Source: Euperipatoides rowelli (taxonomy: Eukaryota; Onychophora; Udeonychophora; Euonychophora; Peripatopsidae). Taken from it: DNA of 13,762 bases. Under the pieces are notes generated by a model. That model searched no databases and had not been told where the DNA came from. It saw nothing but the letters and a program-made list of their open reading frames with translations. The translations under genes and the position numbers were made by a program. Position 1 is the first letter of the stretch. Each line of letters opens with the position of its first letter. This document shows positions 1 to 8,660 of the stretch, one piece after another. Location: assembly GCA_003024985.2 (NCBI GenBank), contig PXIH01S0025159.1. One strand, written 5' to 3'.

Positions 1-59
1 TAATTAGGAATAAAAATGTTGATGTAAAATATAAGAAAAAATGTATATGTTCAGATTTA

Positions 60-190
60 CTAATGTTATACATTAATTTAAAAGTAGATTATAAGTCTAA
101 GTTTTGGAGAGGGGGGGCTGGGATAAGGGCCCATCAAAACTCGCTTCATTTTTCTGAGGTCTGTGTGTTCAAAAAGTTTAAGAACCACTG
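60..190 (-). mobile_element. hAT-type non-autonomous element, terminal fragment
   Basis: Positions 171-190 read on the minus strand as CAGTGGTTCTTAAACTTTTT, which fits the classic hAT terminal inverted repeat (CAG.GGTTCTCAAACTT). It is followed inward by a subterminal zone rich in G/C runs, including seven Gs near 111-117. The 8 bp outside the tip (191-198, GTATAGAG) would be one copy of the target-site duplication, but I found no matching copy or opposite terminus in the first 60 bases. The other end is therefore lost, outside the window, or too diverged to see. The inner boundary is approximate. Confidence 0.55.
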
Positions 191-620
191 GTATAGAGCA
201 ATGTCATTGATTACGGACACATCCCTCCATAAAAGTATGAACGCATATACACAAACTTCCCTGTTTTTGAGATGGATTAAAACGCATCGGAAACCTGTTC
301 AAAAAAAGTATAAATGATCCTTTATGTTGCTATTCATAGCATTGTAATAATTTTAAACTTTATAGAGAATTATTTATTATTTTGTTTTTTAAGCTAGATC
401 AGTGTAAGGAAACCTTTAGCCCATGATTATGTTCATGCGTGCCACTAAAAAAAAAATACATATTGTAATAAAAGGTACATATTTCATATAATAAAAAATT
501 ATAATTTTTTTGTAAACATATTCATCAAAATTAATTAAAATAAGTATATCATTCAAATATCAATATTTACTTTCTTCTACTCCTCTCAAATTTCACAATG
601 AAAGTAAAAAATGTTATAAT

Positions 621-830
621 AATGATGATGCTGATGCTGATAATTGATGATGATGATGATGAGGAATAGGAAGAAGATGAGGAGGAGGAGGATGATGATA
701 ATGTTGTTGTTGGTGATGATGATGATGATGATGATGAAACCATTACCATGATGAAGACCATGACTATGACCATGATGACGAAGATGATCAGGGTGATGGT
801 GACGGTGACTACAATCACTATGATGATAAT
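621..830. repeat. GAT/TGA-type trinucleotide microsatellite (degenerate)
   Basis: About 210 bp are dominated by GAT, GAG and GAC triplets, with the purest part at about 713-736. Interruptions are mostly single-base changes that keep the 3-bp period, as expected of an old microsatellite. Read on the minus strand the period gives a long serine-rich open frame, but that is a by-product of the repeat and not evidence of a protein. Confidence 0.85.
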
Positions 831-1064
831 GTACCGTGTATGTTATTTAGCATTCCTTGAATGCTAAATTGTGGGAAAAAAATGGTGTCAAAGTTTAAAA
901 AATATCCAATCTTGTGTTTTTTATTAATTATATAAACAATCTATTAAGTTGTTTTTAAAATGTTGTTAGGATTTTTAACCTCTTAACAGTTTGTTGCAAT
1001 TTGGTGTAGCACTTTTTTTTAATCTTTATTTCTGTTTTACAAATTTGAGCGAGGAGGAGTACAG

Positions 1065-1211
1065 CAATTTTTTATGTAAGTGTGCATAGTGATACTAGAA
1101 TTTTGTTACATAAGTGTGCAGTTAGGAGGGTTCAGTGATTTTATTATGTGAGTACCTAAGGAAAGGGATACGTGAGTGTTCTGTTGGATGAAAAAATATT
1201 GAGAAACGCTG
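1065..1211 (-). mobile_element. Possible hAT-like element terminus with three short internal repeats
   Basis: The tip at 1199-1211 reads on the minus strand as CAGCGTTTCTCAA, close to the hAT terminal consensus CAGTGTTTCTCAA. Inward of it lie three diverged copies of a motif resembling ATTTTnTTATGTAAGTGTGC, starting near 1067, 1101 and 1138. Such repeated subterminal motifs are common transposase-binding sites in hAT elements. The 8 bp outside the tip (1212-1219, AGTTAGAT) have no visible partner, so the left end is undefined and the call is tentative. Confidence 0.4.
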
Positions 1212-1303
1212 AGTTAGATATTGTTTATGATTATTTCTTAATTAAAAACATTTTATCCCATTTTTACATAACTTTAATAATTTATTTTGTTCTTTTGTTG
1301 TAG

Positions 1304-1416
1304 ATGCAAGTTGTGTGGATAAATTATCAACTTGTCGGTTGGCTGTTCAAGCTCGCCTGTGTAGTTATTCGTACTATAAAAGAGCTTGCTGCAATTCATG
1401 CCATGGATACAGATAG
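1304..1416 (+). CDS. Terminal exon encoding a PLAC domain (ADAMTS / ADAMTS-like / papilin-type extracellular matrix protein)
   Basis: The exon starts after TTCTTTTGTTGTAG (AG at 1302-1303). Its first two bases, AT, complete a codon split by a phase-1 intron. Reading on from 1306 gives 36 codons and a TAG at 1414-1416. The peptide carries six cysteines in the PLAC arrangement: C-V-D then seven residues to TCR, the block VQARLC, an aromatic/basic stretch (SYYKR), then CC and SC. PLAC (protease and lacunin) domains sit at the extreme C-terminus of secreted ADAMTS proteases, ADAMTS-like proteins, papilin and lacunin, where the six cysteines form disulfides. The stop only four residues after the last cysteine fits that position. 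The domain alone does not tell which family member this is; the upstream exons are off the left edge. The frame is intact, so this is probably a living gene. Confidence 0.85.
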
Positions 1417-2151
1417 GCTAAAATGTGACATCTAAATTAGCTTTTATTTATAATTTAAACACATTATCCTTCAGAAATGATGACTTTTGTGTTTTGGCAC
1501 AGAACCTTCGCCATTGTTTGACCTATTAAAAACAAGCAAACAAATTCAGAAAACTAATGATTATCTTCCTAGTCTGAACAATCTGATTTTAAAAGGAAAA
1601 AAAAAAAAAAAAGCAACGACTATGGAATAAAAGAAATCATTTTGATGGTGCGATGGGCTTGTTATTTTTTTTCTTCACATTTTTTGCCCAGAAATGACTC
1701 ATATTCATCAGGTGATTTTTTTTTTAATTGTTCAAGTAATGTGAGTTAAATTTATTTTTGACTTGGTCTAACTTCTATGTATCATACTTTACAATAATTT
1801 GAAAAAAAAAAAATTCAATGTTTCCAAGCTTAATGAATTCACAATATTCATAAATTATATGGAATTTGGCTCACCACTTTGTAAATCTATTAGTATTACT
1901 GTGATTAATTTTGGGCCCATCTATAAATTGTCAAAAGAACTTTAAATTTATAAAGGTGCTAATGGTCATGGGAATTGCAAACTTGTGTTTACCCACATTT
2001 TTTTTCAGTTGCATTTTATGACCTAATTCAAACTGTTTGCATTTCTTCAGTATTTCTGAGCACGTTTATTATTACAAATAAGTGTATAAATATAAAACAA
2101 AAAGTGATAGAATTTATTAAATAAGTTTTTTCATTCAAATAGCAAGAGGCA

Positions 2152-2157
2152 AATAAA
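2152..2157 (+). promoter_or_regulatory. Candidate proximal poly(A) signal AATAAA
   Basis: A perfect hexamer about 740 bp after the stop codon. A short T/G-rich tract follows almost immediately, closer than is usual for a downstream element. It is a weaker candidate than the one at 3315. Confidence 0.3.
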
Positions 2158-3314
2158 GTCTCTGTTTTTAAAATAATGTTTTATGTAAAGTTGCTTGTTA
2201 ATAGCAAAAAATGCCATCTAAAACTGCCAACATTTTTCCATTTTGCCTCTATAATGATGTATAAATTTTGTATTTATTACTGTGTCCGACAGTTAGCTGA
2301 ATGCTATTTCTTAATATATTTATACTAAAGTGACTTTTTTTTCATAATAAAATACTTATTTCTCTTATAAAAGCCATTTGAAATAAATTTAGCTTTATGA
2401 TAATATGTCATTGACCTCAGATTACAGAAATCAATAATATAAACTATTAATAAAGATTTGTTTGTAACTTTTATTAGTCAAGATTATGTGACCACAAGAA
2501 TACAGTAATGGCAAAACAAGATTTACAAGAAACCATTATTAAAGCAGGGAGAGAATGTTACAAATGAATAAAAATCAAATTACCAGTTTTCTGTGATAAA
2601 CAAGATTATCATTCANCTAACTTTTATTAAATTCAAAATTATCCTATCCTAGTCATGGATTATTAAATCACAATATTAAAATTGTGTTTAAACTTTTTAT
2701 TGACAAAACCTTATAATGTGCATACATATTAGATCCAAATTAACAATTCTATAAGAAAGTTGTCCAATTCTATTAATCTTGATCAGATATAATAAATGCA
2801 ATAGCAATCTTTTCTTATGGATTAAATTTAATCATTTTAATAATAGAAAAACTTGAAAATGAAATTTATTAGATTCTATAAATGAAATTTATTTTTTAAA
2901 ATGTCAACTCAGGTTATTAAAGTAATTTATTCAATTAAAATTAATAAACAGTAGTGTTATTTAATCTGTTTGGCTTTAAATAATGCTTCCTTTAAGATAA
3001 AGTTAATTTAATGGCTGTTATATACTGTCTTATAGGATACATGAGTTGGAGAGAAGGGTATAATGACCTCTTAATTAAAAATACTAGTGATAAATTCTTT
3101 TAAAACCAATGTGCAAAATGAAAATATCAAATTCTACTGCTTGTTCAATATGTTTTAAAAGGGAGAAAATAATTTTGAAAAATATATAATTTCTGAACAG
3201 GATGTAATAAATATCCACTTTATTTATTATTTATTTTTATCTGGATAATTTACTGTAATAATGGTATTAATTTGTTTAAAAGTATAGGGATTCATATGTT
3301 AAGAGATGCTTAAC

Positions 3315-3320
3315 AATAAA
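3315..3320 (+). promoter_or_regulatory. Candidate distal poly(A) signal AATAAA with GT-rich downstream element
   Basis: The hexamer is followed about 20 bp later by a CA-containing cleavage context (TTCTGCAACG, about 3338-3347). A GT/T-rich element, TCTCTGTGTCTGTATTTTTC, follows at about 3349-3368. This is the textbook order of a metazoan cleavage and polyadenylation site and is the best candidate 3' end for the PLAC gene. Confidence 0.5.
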
Positions 3321-3546
3321 CTTGGTTAATAACTCATTTTCTGCAACGTCTCTGTGTCTGTATTTTTCAAGAAAAAAAAATTTATATAATCTATTTAAAT
3401 TTAGTAATGAGTCACACCTGATGGCATAACGGGTGCTAATATATTTTTGTGCAGTAAGATAAAATAATTTGTGTTATGTTCAATAATTAACTTATAATAA
3501 CTCATAAATAAAAATAACATGGATATTTATTACTTTAAATAATATT

Positions 3547-4331
3547 AGTCTAGCAGCAAGGAGAACCATCTATTGGAACTTTGAGAGACAGAAATTTTAT
3601 TTCTTTAGATAATTTCTACTATCAATAATGGTAAAAAAAAATTTGGCCACATGGTCTGACTAATGGATTTTTGAGAAATTTCCGCAATATTGGATTTTCA
3701 TGGAAAGAAATTTGAAAAATTATTAATATTCAATATGACGGTGGCGTATGTCATTTTATATGTTTTCAGGTGTGCTGAGTTCAATGAAAGCATCAAAAAT
3801 GTGATAGGAATGTTATATCACACTTGTAAGTTGAAATTCCCTGATTTAAAGACATATTCCAATTTATCAAGGAATCAAAAAAAAAATGCAACTCTACTTT
3901 CTTTATTTTACATTTTATTGTATAAAATATTTTGATAAAGCTTTTATGACACCTGTAAACCTTAATCAAAAATATTTCCAATGTGTTTGATTTTTTTTTC
4001 TGAATGATTTCTTTGATCCTCAAAATAAAAGTTGGTTTGAAACTAGTCAGTAAATTTATTGTGTACCTATCCCATTTTGGATGCTTTTATTTAATTCAGT
4101 ATACATGAAAACAAATAAAATGATATATAACACAACCACGTTGAAGATGGAAATATTTTCAAATTTTTTTATCTAAAAAAAAAAAAGCAATATGGCGGAA
4201 ATTTCTTGAAAATGACAACTAGTCAGACTATGTGACAATTTATTTTAACTCCTAGAGACGGAACAATTTATCTAAAGAAAGAAAATGTCTGGCTCTAAAA
4301 GTTCCAACTGACCTCTCCTAGCTGCTAGACT
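3547..4331. mobile_element. Long imperfect palindrome: foldback / inverted-repeat element
   Basis: The sequence from 3547 (AGTCTAGCAGC) rightward matches the reverse complement of the sequence ending at 4331 (GCTGCTAGACT). Clear anchors are CTTTAGATAA (3603-3612 against about 4269-4278), GGTCTGACTA/TAGTCAGACT (about 3654 against 4222), GAAATTTCCGCAATATTG (3675-3692 against 4188-4205, one mismatch), TCATTTTATATGTTTTCA with its partner near 4110, and AAGCATC followed by a GATAGG-type block near 3789-3811 with partners near 4066-4092. Outer arms look roughly 75-85% identical by eye. Similarity decays toward a centre at about 3939-3941, so there is hardly any loop. Weak similarity may run some 30 bp beyond each end. 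No coding sequence is recognisable. It may be a foldback-type non-autonomous transposon or two opposed copies of one repeat. No convincing target-site duplication was found. Confidence 0.75.
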
Positions 4332-4365
4332 ATATCTAACAATATCTCCTGTTTAAATACATTAT

Positions 4366-6432
4366 TTTGTCGGATCACCTGAAATTATTTAATAATGCAT
4401 TTAAGTTTATGACCAGAATAACATTCCCTTTTTTTCAGGTATATAAAAATGCAGATGTGTGGATATAAACCACATTATAAAAAAAAAAACTTGTCATTTC
4501 ACCTACTTCAATCCTTTACTCACCTAATGTGACTTTTTTTATGAAGTTAAATGAGGAATAAAAAAATAATTTTCTGTTTTCAGAGTTACTTAACTTTTTT
4601 AAGAAATATAATTCAGCTAAAATTTAAGGTTAAAAGAATTAATACCCTTTTGTATGTAGAAATTATACAGGGTTATGTAACAATGTCAACACTGTTTTAT
4701 TTTTTTTTTATTATTATTATTATGTCATTAAGTTATCAGCCTGAAAGCATTTAATTATACAATTGTTAAATAATATATTTTGGGGTAAAATACTCAACTT
4801 TAAACATACATAAAGTGTGTTAGCAAACTACTAGAACCTGCTTCTTTATTTATTTTTTTTCCTCCTTTCCCTTTTAGAGTTTTATAATCAGGACTACATG
4901 AACAGGAAACATAGAATTATATTTTTTATTTACTATTTTTAAGTTAATTTGCTTTTATAAACTTGACTGGTTTTGTTAAAAAAAAATGCTGTCCATTTTC
5001 AATGATTTTATTTAATAAAATTATTGTAAAATATAAAAAATAATGTGCAGAAATTTCTTCAAATTCCTTTAATTTAAATCAACTTTAATCATAAAAAAAA
5101 AACATATTAAAATATATACTGATCAGCTTTTTCTAATAATGTAAAAGAAATGCCTTCCTAGAAAAAATATTCTGACAATTTAATTGTGTATTATGTGTTG
5201 AAATTAATGTAGACATAATGTACATAAAACAATCAAAAAAAGCCTTGAAGAAGACATTTTAGCCAGATCACAGTTTGAGTCTGTGTGTAAGTCTGATTTT
5301 CCCCTCCATTTATTTATGCAATAACATAATATATCCAAAAATGGTGGATCTTGCCTCCTACTCCGCCCCTGCTAAAGCTTTCAAAAAACCTTTCCTTTTT
5401 TTTTTTTTTTTTTTGTTAATGGGCCACTCCTAGTATTTGCTGCTGAATCAATGTTTATTTAAGTTTGCATTCCTGAATTCTTCAAAATATACAAAATAAG
5501 TATTTACATAAGGAACAATTCATGAACACTGGACAATATTGAAATGGATGTTCCATGTGGATTTGAGTTTTCATAATGAAAAAACTATTGAATTCTTCAA
5601 TACTTTAAAACATATGTTTATTTACAGACATTTCGAGTACTAGCCTAACTGTACCCATTTTTACGTAGAATGTCGTGAGAATCTTAAATGTTTCTATTAA
5701 ATCAAACAATGTAATGATGTGCTACATTAATGATTGAATTTATGGAACTTCCTGTTTTAAACAATGGAGATTTTTTTATGAATGTTTTAGTAGAATCAAC
5801 AACTAGTAAATATTGTATATAGCTCAATGTTTATGTAAGACTTTATAAAATTTCTGGAACTGTTGCTCCTCTGGGGGGTTTTTTTTTTTCAAATTTCGTC
5901 CTTCTAAAAATAGTCTCCGGTTTGTACATGTATTTTCATGATGGATTCTGATCATAGCCCAGTTTATTTTGTGGTATAACTTAAGGTAGTGATCAGCTAT
6001 AGCAGACTTTTCAATGTTTTCCTTAAGACCTGGTACTGGTGTTCTTTACTCTTGCTCACAGGTTTTGTTTGGCCAGACAAAAGGATCGAAGAATTCAATA
6101 ATTTTTTTTTTTCATTACTGTACGGTATGTTTCTTAAAAGTGAATATGCTTTCTGAAATGAGTTTTAAGACACTTGCCATCCAAACATTTGATTAAGGAT
6201 TGTTAAAAACAAATAGTTTCATGCCTCAGTCTCCCTCTGTCCAAAAATATTTTTGGTTACGTTCCTTATTATGATTTAATTAAATTTTAATTGAATAATG
6301 TTTGATTTCCTAGTTTAAAAATTTCTATTTGAATTTTAACCTGACAAAAAGCTCAGATTGGGATTTTGGTAAATGTTTAGATAACTAATTTTTTTTTTTA
6401 TTAGAATTGAGTACTATAATGAAGATCTGGGC
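4366..6432. other. AT-rich intergenic DNA, no gene recognised
   Basis: About 2 kb without a recognisable protein, RNA or transposon signature. It contains a TTATTATTATTA run (about 4709-4722), a T-run of 17 at 5398-5414 and a G6 followed by a T-run near 5873-5889. All open frames are short, AT-driven and lack family motifs. Old unclassifiable repeats could be present. Confidence 0.6.
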
Positions 6433-6762
6433 CAGTGTTTCTTTCAGACAATTTTCTCCGGTGGGGGCATTTCACAAGTTCAGATGGGGGCGGGGGCAAT
6501 GGGGTGTATTTACAGATTCTGTTATAAGCTTTTCTTTTGGTTGACTGGATGTTTTGTTGCCTTTCTGTCTGATTTGATAAGCTTTTTTTTTTGGTTAATA
6601 GAGTGGTCGTTATGTTGACTTTGTGTTCATTGACTAAGGTTTTGTTGACTTTCTGTTTCATTTTATATGATTTTTATTTTTCCCAATTTTCCCGGGGGGG
6701 GGGGGGTTGGTTTGCTCCAAGGGGGCTTAGTTCCCCCGTAGGTATGCCTGAAAGAAACACTT
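6433..6762. mobile_element. hAT-like MITE with G-rich subterminal regions
   Basis: The left tip at 6433 reads CAGTGTTTCTTTCAGACA. The right end, read on the minus strand from 6762, is AAGTGTTTCTTTCAGGCA, so the tips match at 16 of 18 positions. They fit the hAT tip CAGTGTTTC apart from the first base of the right end. At about 330 bp and without a transposase it is non-autonomous. Both subterminal zones are G-rich on the + strand (about 6459-6505 and 6694-6736). The middle holds an imperfect tandem repeat. Neighbouring 8-mers (ATCTGGGC on the left, ACCTATCT on the right) do not match, so no target-site duplication survives. Confidence 0.65.
6524..6660. repeat. Imperfect ~53-58-bp tandem repeat inside the hAT-like MITE
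   Basis: Units begin with ATAAGCTTTT at 6524 and again at 6577 (period 53). A more diverged third unit starts near 6635 with TAAGGTTTTGTTGACTTTCTG. Shared inner motifs are TTTTGGTTgAcTgG and TTGTTGaCTTTCTGT. The repeat lies wholly within the MITE and accounts for much of its length. Confidence 0.5.
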
Positions 6763-7149
6763 ACCTATCTCTAAAGCTTATCAATTGATACCCAACAGTC
6801 ATCATTTTAAGAACCCAGTAGCTCACCACACAAAATAAAATGAACTGATGGTGACACAAGTGGTGGAATATAAACCAATTATTATAGAACAATAATTGTT
6901 ATAAAAATCAGTGACATGCTGAATGAATAAAGAAATAATAAAGAAGCCCATTACATTATATGAGGTCGGACTTTGAGCGGGGGGGGGGGGATCAAACTCC
7001 TTAAACTGGACCTTACTGGTATAGCCATGTAATATGTACAAAAATATATAAAAACTTGCTGGAAATGGAGGAGACATTTCTAGACAAGAAAGACAAAAGC
7101 ATAATGTGTGATAGTCGGAAATACAAAAGAATGCACATATACCGCATGA

Positions 7150-7172
7150 ATAAGTAAGTAAGTCATTTATTC
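7150..7172 (-). repeat. LINE 3' terminus with (ACTT)n tail
   Basis: On the minus strand, GGAATAAATGACTTACTTAC continues with further ACTT units at 7150-7163. A short tandem tail directly after an AATAAA-like end is typical of target-primed insertion of CR1/L2-type LINEs and marks the 3' junction. Confidence 0.6.
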
Positions 7173-7350
7173 CTCTTAATATAATCCAGCAAGGGGAATA
7201 ATACATAAATACCTTAAGTTCAAAACATTACAATACCAATAAAAACATTAATTCACTACATTATTTACATTATCATTTCAAACATCAATTCAATCAAAGC
7301 AATACAATAATAAATTAAACGTTCTCCTCCCTTCTCTCCCACCCTTATTT

Positions 7351-7385
7351 GGATACCTTGGTATTGAAGTAAGCTAACCCTCAAA
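7351..7385 (+). repeat. Left terminal inverted repeat of the TIR element
   Basis: GGATACCTTGGTATTGAAGT plus the subterminal motif AAGCTAACCC. It pairs with the reverse complement of 8661-8695. Confidence 0.65.
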
Positions 7386-7650
7386 TTTTCAGAAATTGAG
7401 ATTTTGAGCTAATTGTTCAGATATACAACTACTTCATCTTTTCATAAAGTTGTGTGTTATTTTGCACATAATTACAGTTCTATAGTGAATTTTATTTTTA
7501 TCTATATCAGCTAACCCACAAAATGTTTAAAGGTAAAGTCAGCTAACTCACATATCTGACTTCACCACTGATGCAAGATATTAGGAATGGCTAACCCTCA
7601 TAATATTAAAATAAATAAAGTGTTGCAGCCAAAAAAAAACTTATGAGACA

Positions 7651-8292
7651 GATCCTGTAAAGAAAGTTACATTACAGCAGGATTTGGAAAGTCATATCAG
7701 TAAAGTTGAAGTAGCTAGGAAGAGTATCAGAGATGAGAGCAAAAGCTAAGGATGACACACTATTATTCACTTTTAACTTAGAACAAAAACTCTTCCTTTG
7801 CCTCACCTTAACCACATCATGTATTTTAGGAGACAAGTTCTGGAATTATAATTTGAGAGTGCATGAATAAAACACTAAATACAGGGCACATGCATCTCTG
7901 GCACAAAACTACAGGTAAGAGAGGCAGTGTACAGCTTAGATCATTCCTTATGATGATTATTCAAGCCAATTTAAAAAAAACGATTACTAAAATAATTTTA
8001 TTCTCTGATTTTTGTGGCGGTCAAAACAGGAACATTAACTTGGTTGCATTACAAGAGCCCTTTCACATGGACGATCAGCTTTAGGTACTAAAGTCCATAT
8101 CTATAGAAGATCAGCTGAAAATATTAGAGTCCATACCCAAGGAGGACCAGCTTGTACTAGAGTTAGTATATGTGGATGAACAATGAGAGATACTGGTAGA
8201 AATGGGAATCAGGACATGCAGAGGAGTTGGATATAGATGAACAACCCATAAAAAGATCAGGATGTTTTGCTAAGAAAACAGAAAAACTTTAA
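7651..8292 (+). pseudogene. Transposase-like (DUF7869-type) pseudogene with several frameshifts and C-terminal 12-residue repeats
   Basis: The reading passes through frames in order. First comes a helical stretch (SHISKVEVARKSIRDE, 7690-7737), then after a shift a strand-like segment (DDTLLFTFNLEQK, about 7751-7789). Next are LPLPHL and YFRRQ (7795-7836) in the first frame again, then WNYNLRVHE (7841-7867). From 7863 the frame holds HLWHKTTGKRGSVQL and the signature LFSDFCGGQNRNINLV ending at 8046. From memory, this order of blocks (LP-P-L, YKRQ, YN-G-H, M--W-E--A-RG, SD-C-GQNRN) is typical of DUF7869-type proteins, uncharacterised RNase H-fold-like proteins spread through invertebrate genomes. 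Downstream, a 12-residue repeat follows with one in-frame TAG at 8082. A shifted acidic-to-basic tail then ends at TAA 8290-8292. At least four frame changes make it non-functional, and the N-terminus is missing. The family name should be confirmed by profile search. Confidence 0.65.
8037..8183 (+). repeat. 36-bp in-frame tandem repeat (about 3.5 units, 12 residues each)
   Basis: Units start at 8073 (GATCAGCTTTAGG), 8109 (GATCAGCTGAAAA) and 8145 (GACCAGCTTGTAC), with a more diverged unit before them at about 8037-8072. Each encodes a version of DQL-x-x-L-x-S-I-x-x-E, in the same frame as the GGQNRN signature. The period is exactly 36 bp between the clear units, so the repeat respects the codon frame and probably arose while the gene was coding. 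Confidence 0.7.
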
Positions 8293-8376
8293 ACCTGATC
8301 AAAAGTGTGATTGTGATTTACTATGTATATACTATACTATAATAATACTTATAATAATTATACTAAAATGGTATAA

Positions 8377-8382
8377 AATAAA
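8377..8382 (+). promoter_or_regulatory. Candidate poly(A) signal of the nested element's gene
   Basis: AATAAA lies 85 bp after the pseudogene's stop and inside the TIR element, a reasonable place for the transposase transcript's 3' end. In DNA this AT-rich a chance hexamer is also likely. Confidence 0.25.
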
Positions 8383-8660
8383 ATTAAAATGTTTTAAACT
8401 TGTTTATGCTTTTTTATTACTGGTTGTGTAATATTGTTTCATTAGAACCATAATACTAACCCACATTATGCTCATGAGGTAAAATATGCTTATCCACAAA
8501 AAAAGTTGTTAAAATGTTTTTTTTTTTTAAAAGAAAAATATTAATTTTTAGTTTTTTTTTCATCCTAAACTTTTAATAAATAATTTTTATTACAAAAATT
8601 TTGTATGGCTAACAAACAGCAATACTGAAAACTAAAATGTTATTTTCTCAGAATTATGAT

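Larger units (their letters stand above)
1..1303 (+). other. Probable last intron of the PLAC-domain gene (3' part)
   Basis: This stretch precedes a convincing 3' splice site: the T-rich tract at about 1279-1300 runs into TTGTTGTAG ending at 1303. I found no other convincing exon here. It contains a hAT-type end, a GAT/TGA microsatellite, a second hAT-like end and AT-rich filler. The open frames in it are low-complexity or transposon-derived. That it is one intron is inferred from the exon that follows; the donor site would lie left of the window. Confidence 0.6.
1417..3343 (+). other. Probable 3' UTR of the PLAC-domain gene
   Basis: This is unique AT-rich sequence after the TAG stop with no recognisable transposon or coding similarity. 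It holds A/T homopolymers, for example an A run near 1597-1612. Two candidate poly(A) signals are listed separately (2152 and 3315), and alternative 3' ends are possible. The extent is an inference from the better signal at 3315. One unresolved base (n) occurs at 2616. Confidence 0.4.

Noticed and set aside
567-818. Minus-strand open frame rich in serine and hydrophobic residues
   Set aside because: It is the translation of the GAT/TGA microsatellite; no start context, domain or sequence beyond the repeat supports a gene.
2616-2616. Single ambiguous base n
   Set aside because: Sequencing or assembly uncertainty, not biology.
3690-4023. Overlapping short open frames on both strands
   Set aside because: They lie in the centre of the foldback palindrome, are AT-driven and show no family motif.
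4701-4725. TTATTATTATTA run as a functional site
   Set aside because: It is a short simple repeat common in AT-rich DNA with no supporting context.
6823-7206. Minus-strand open frame of 127 codons with many cysteines, tempting as a small secreted protein
   Set aside because: It starts in the LINE 3' end, runs through a G12 tract read as prolines, and has no signal peptide followed by a regular cysteine pattern.
7541-7563. Small palindrome GTCAG...CTGAC that might be an operator or hairpin
   Set aside because: It is better explained as part of the subterminal repeat cluster of the TIR element.
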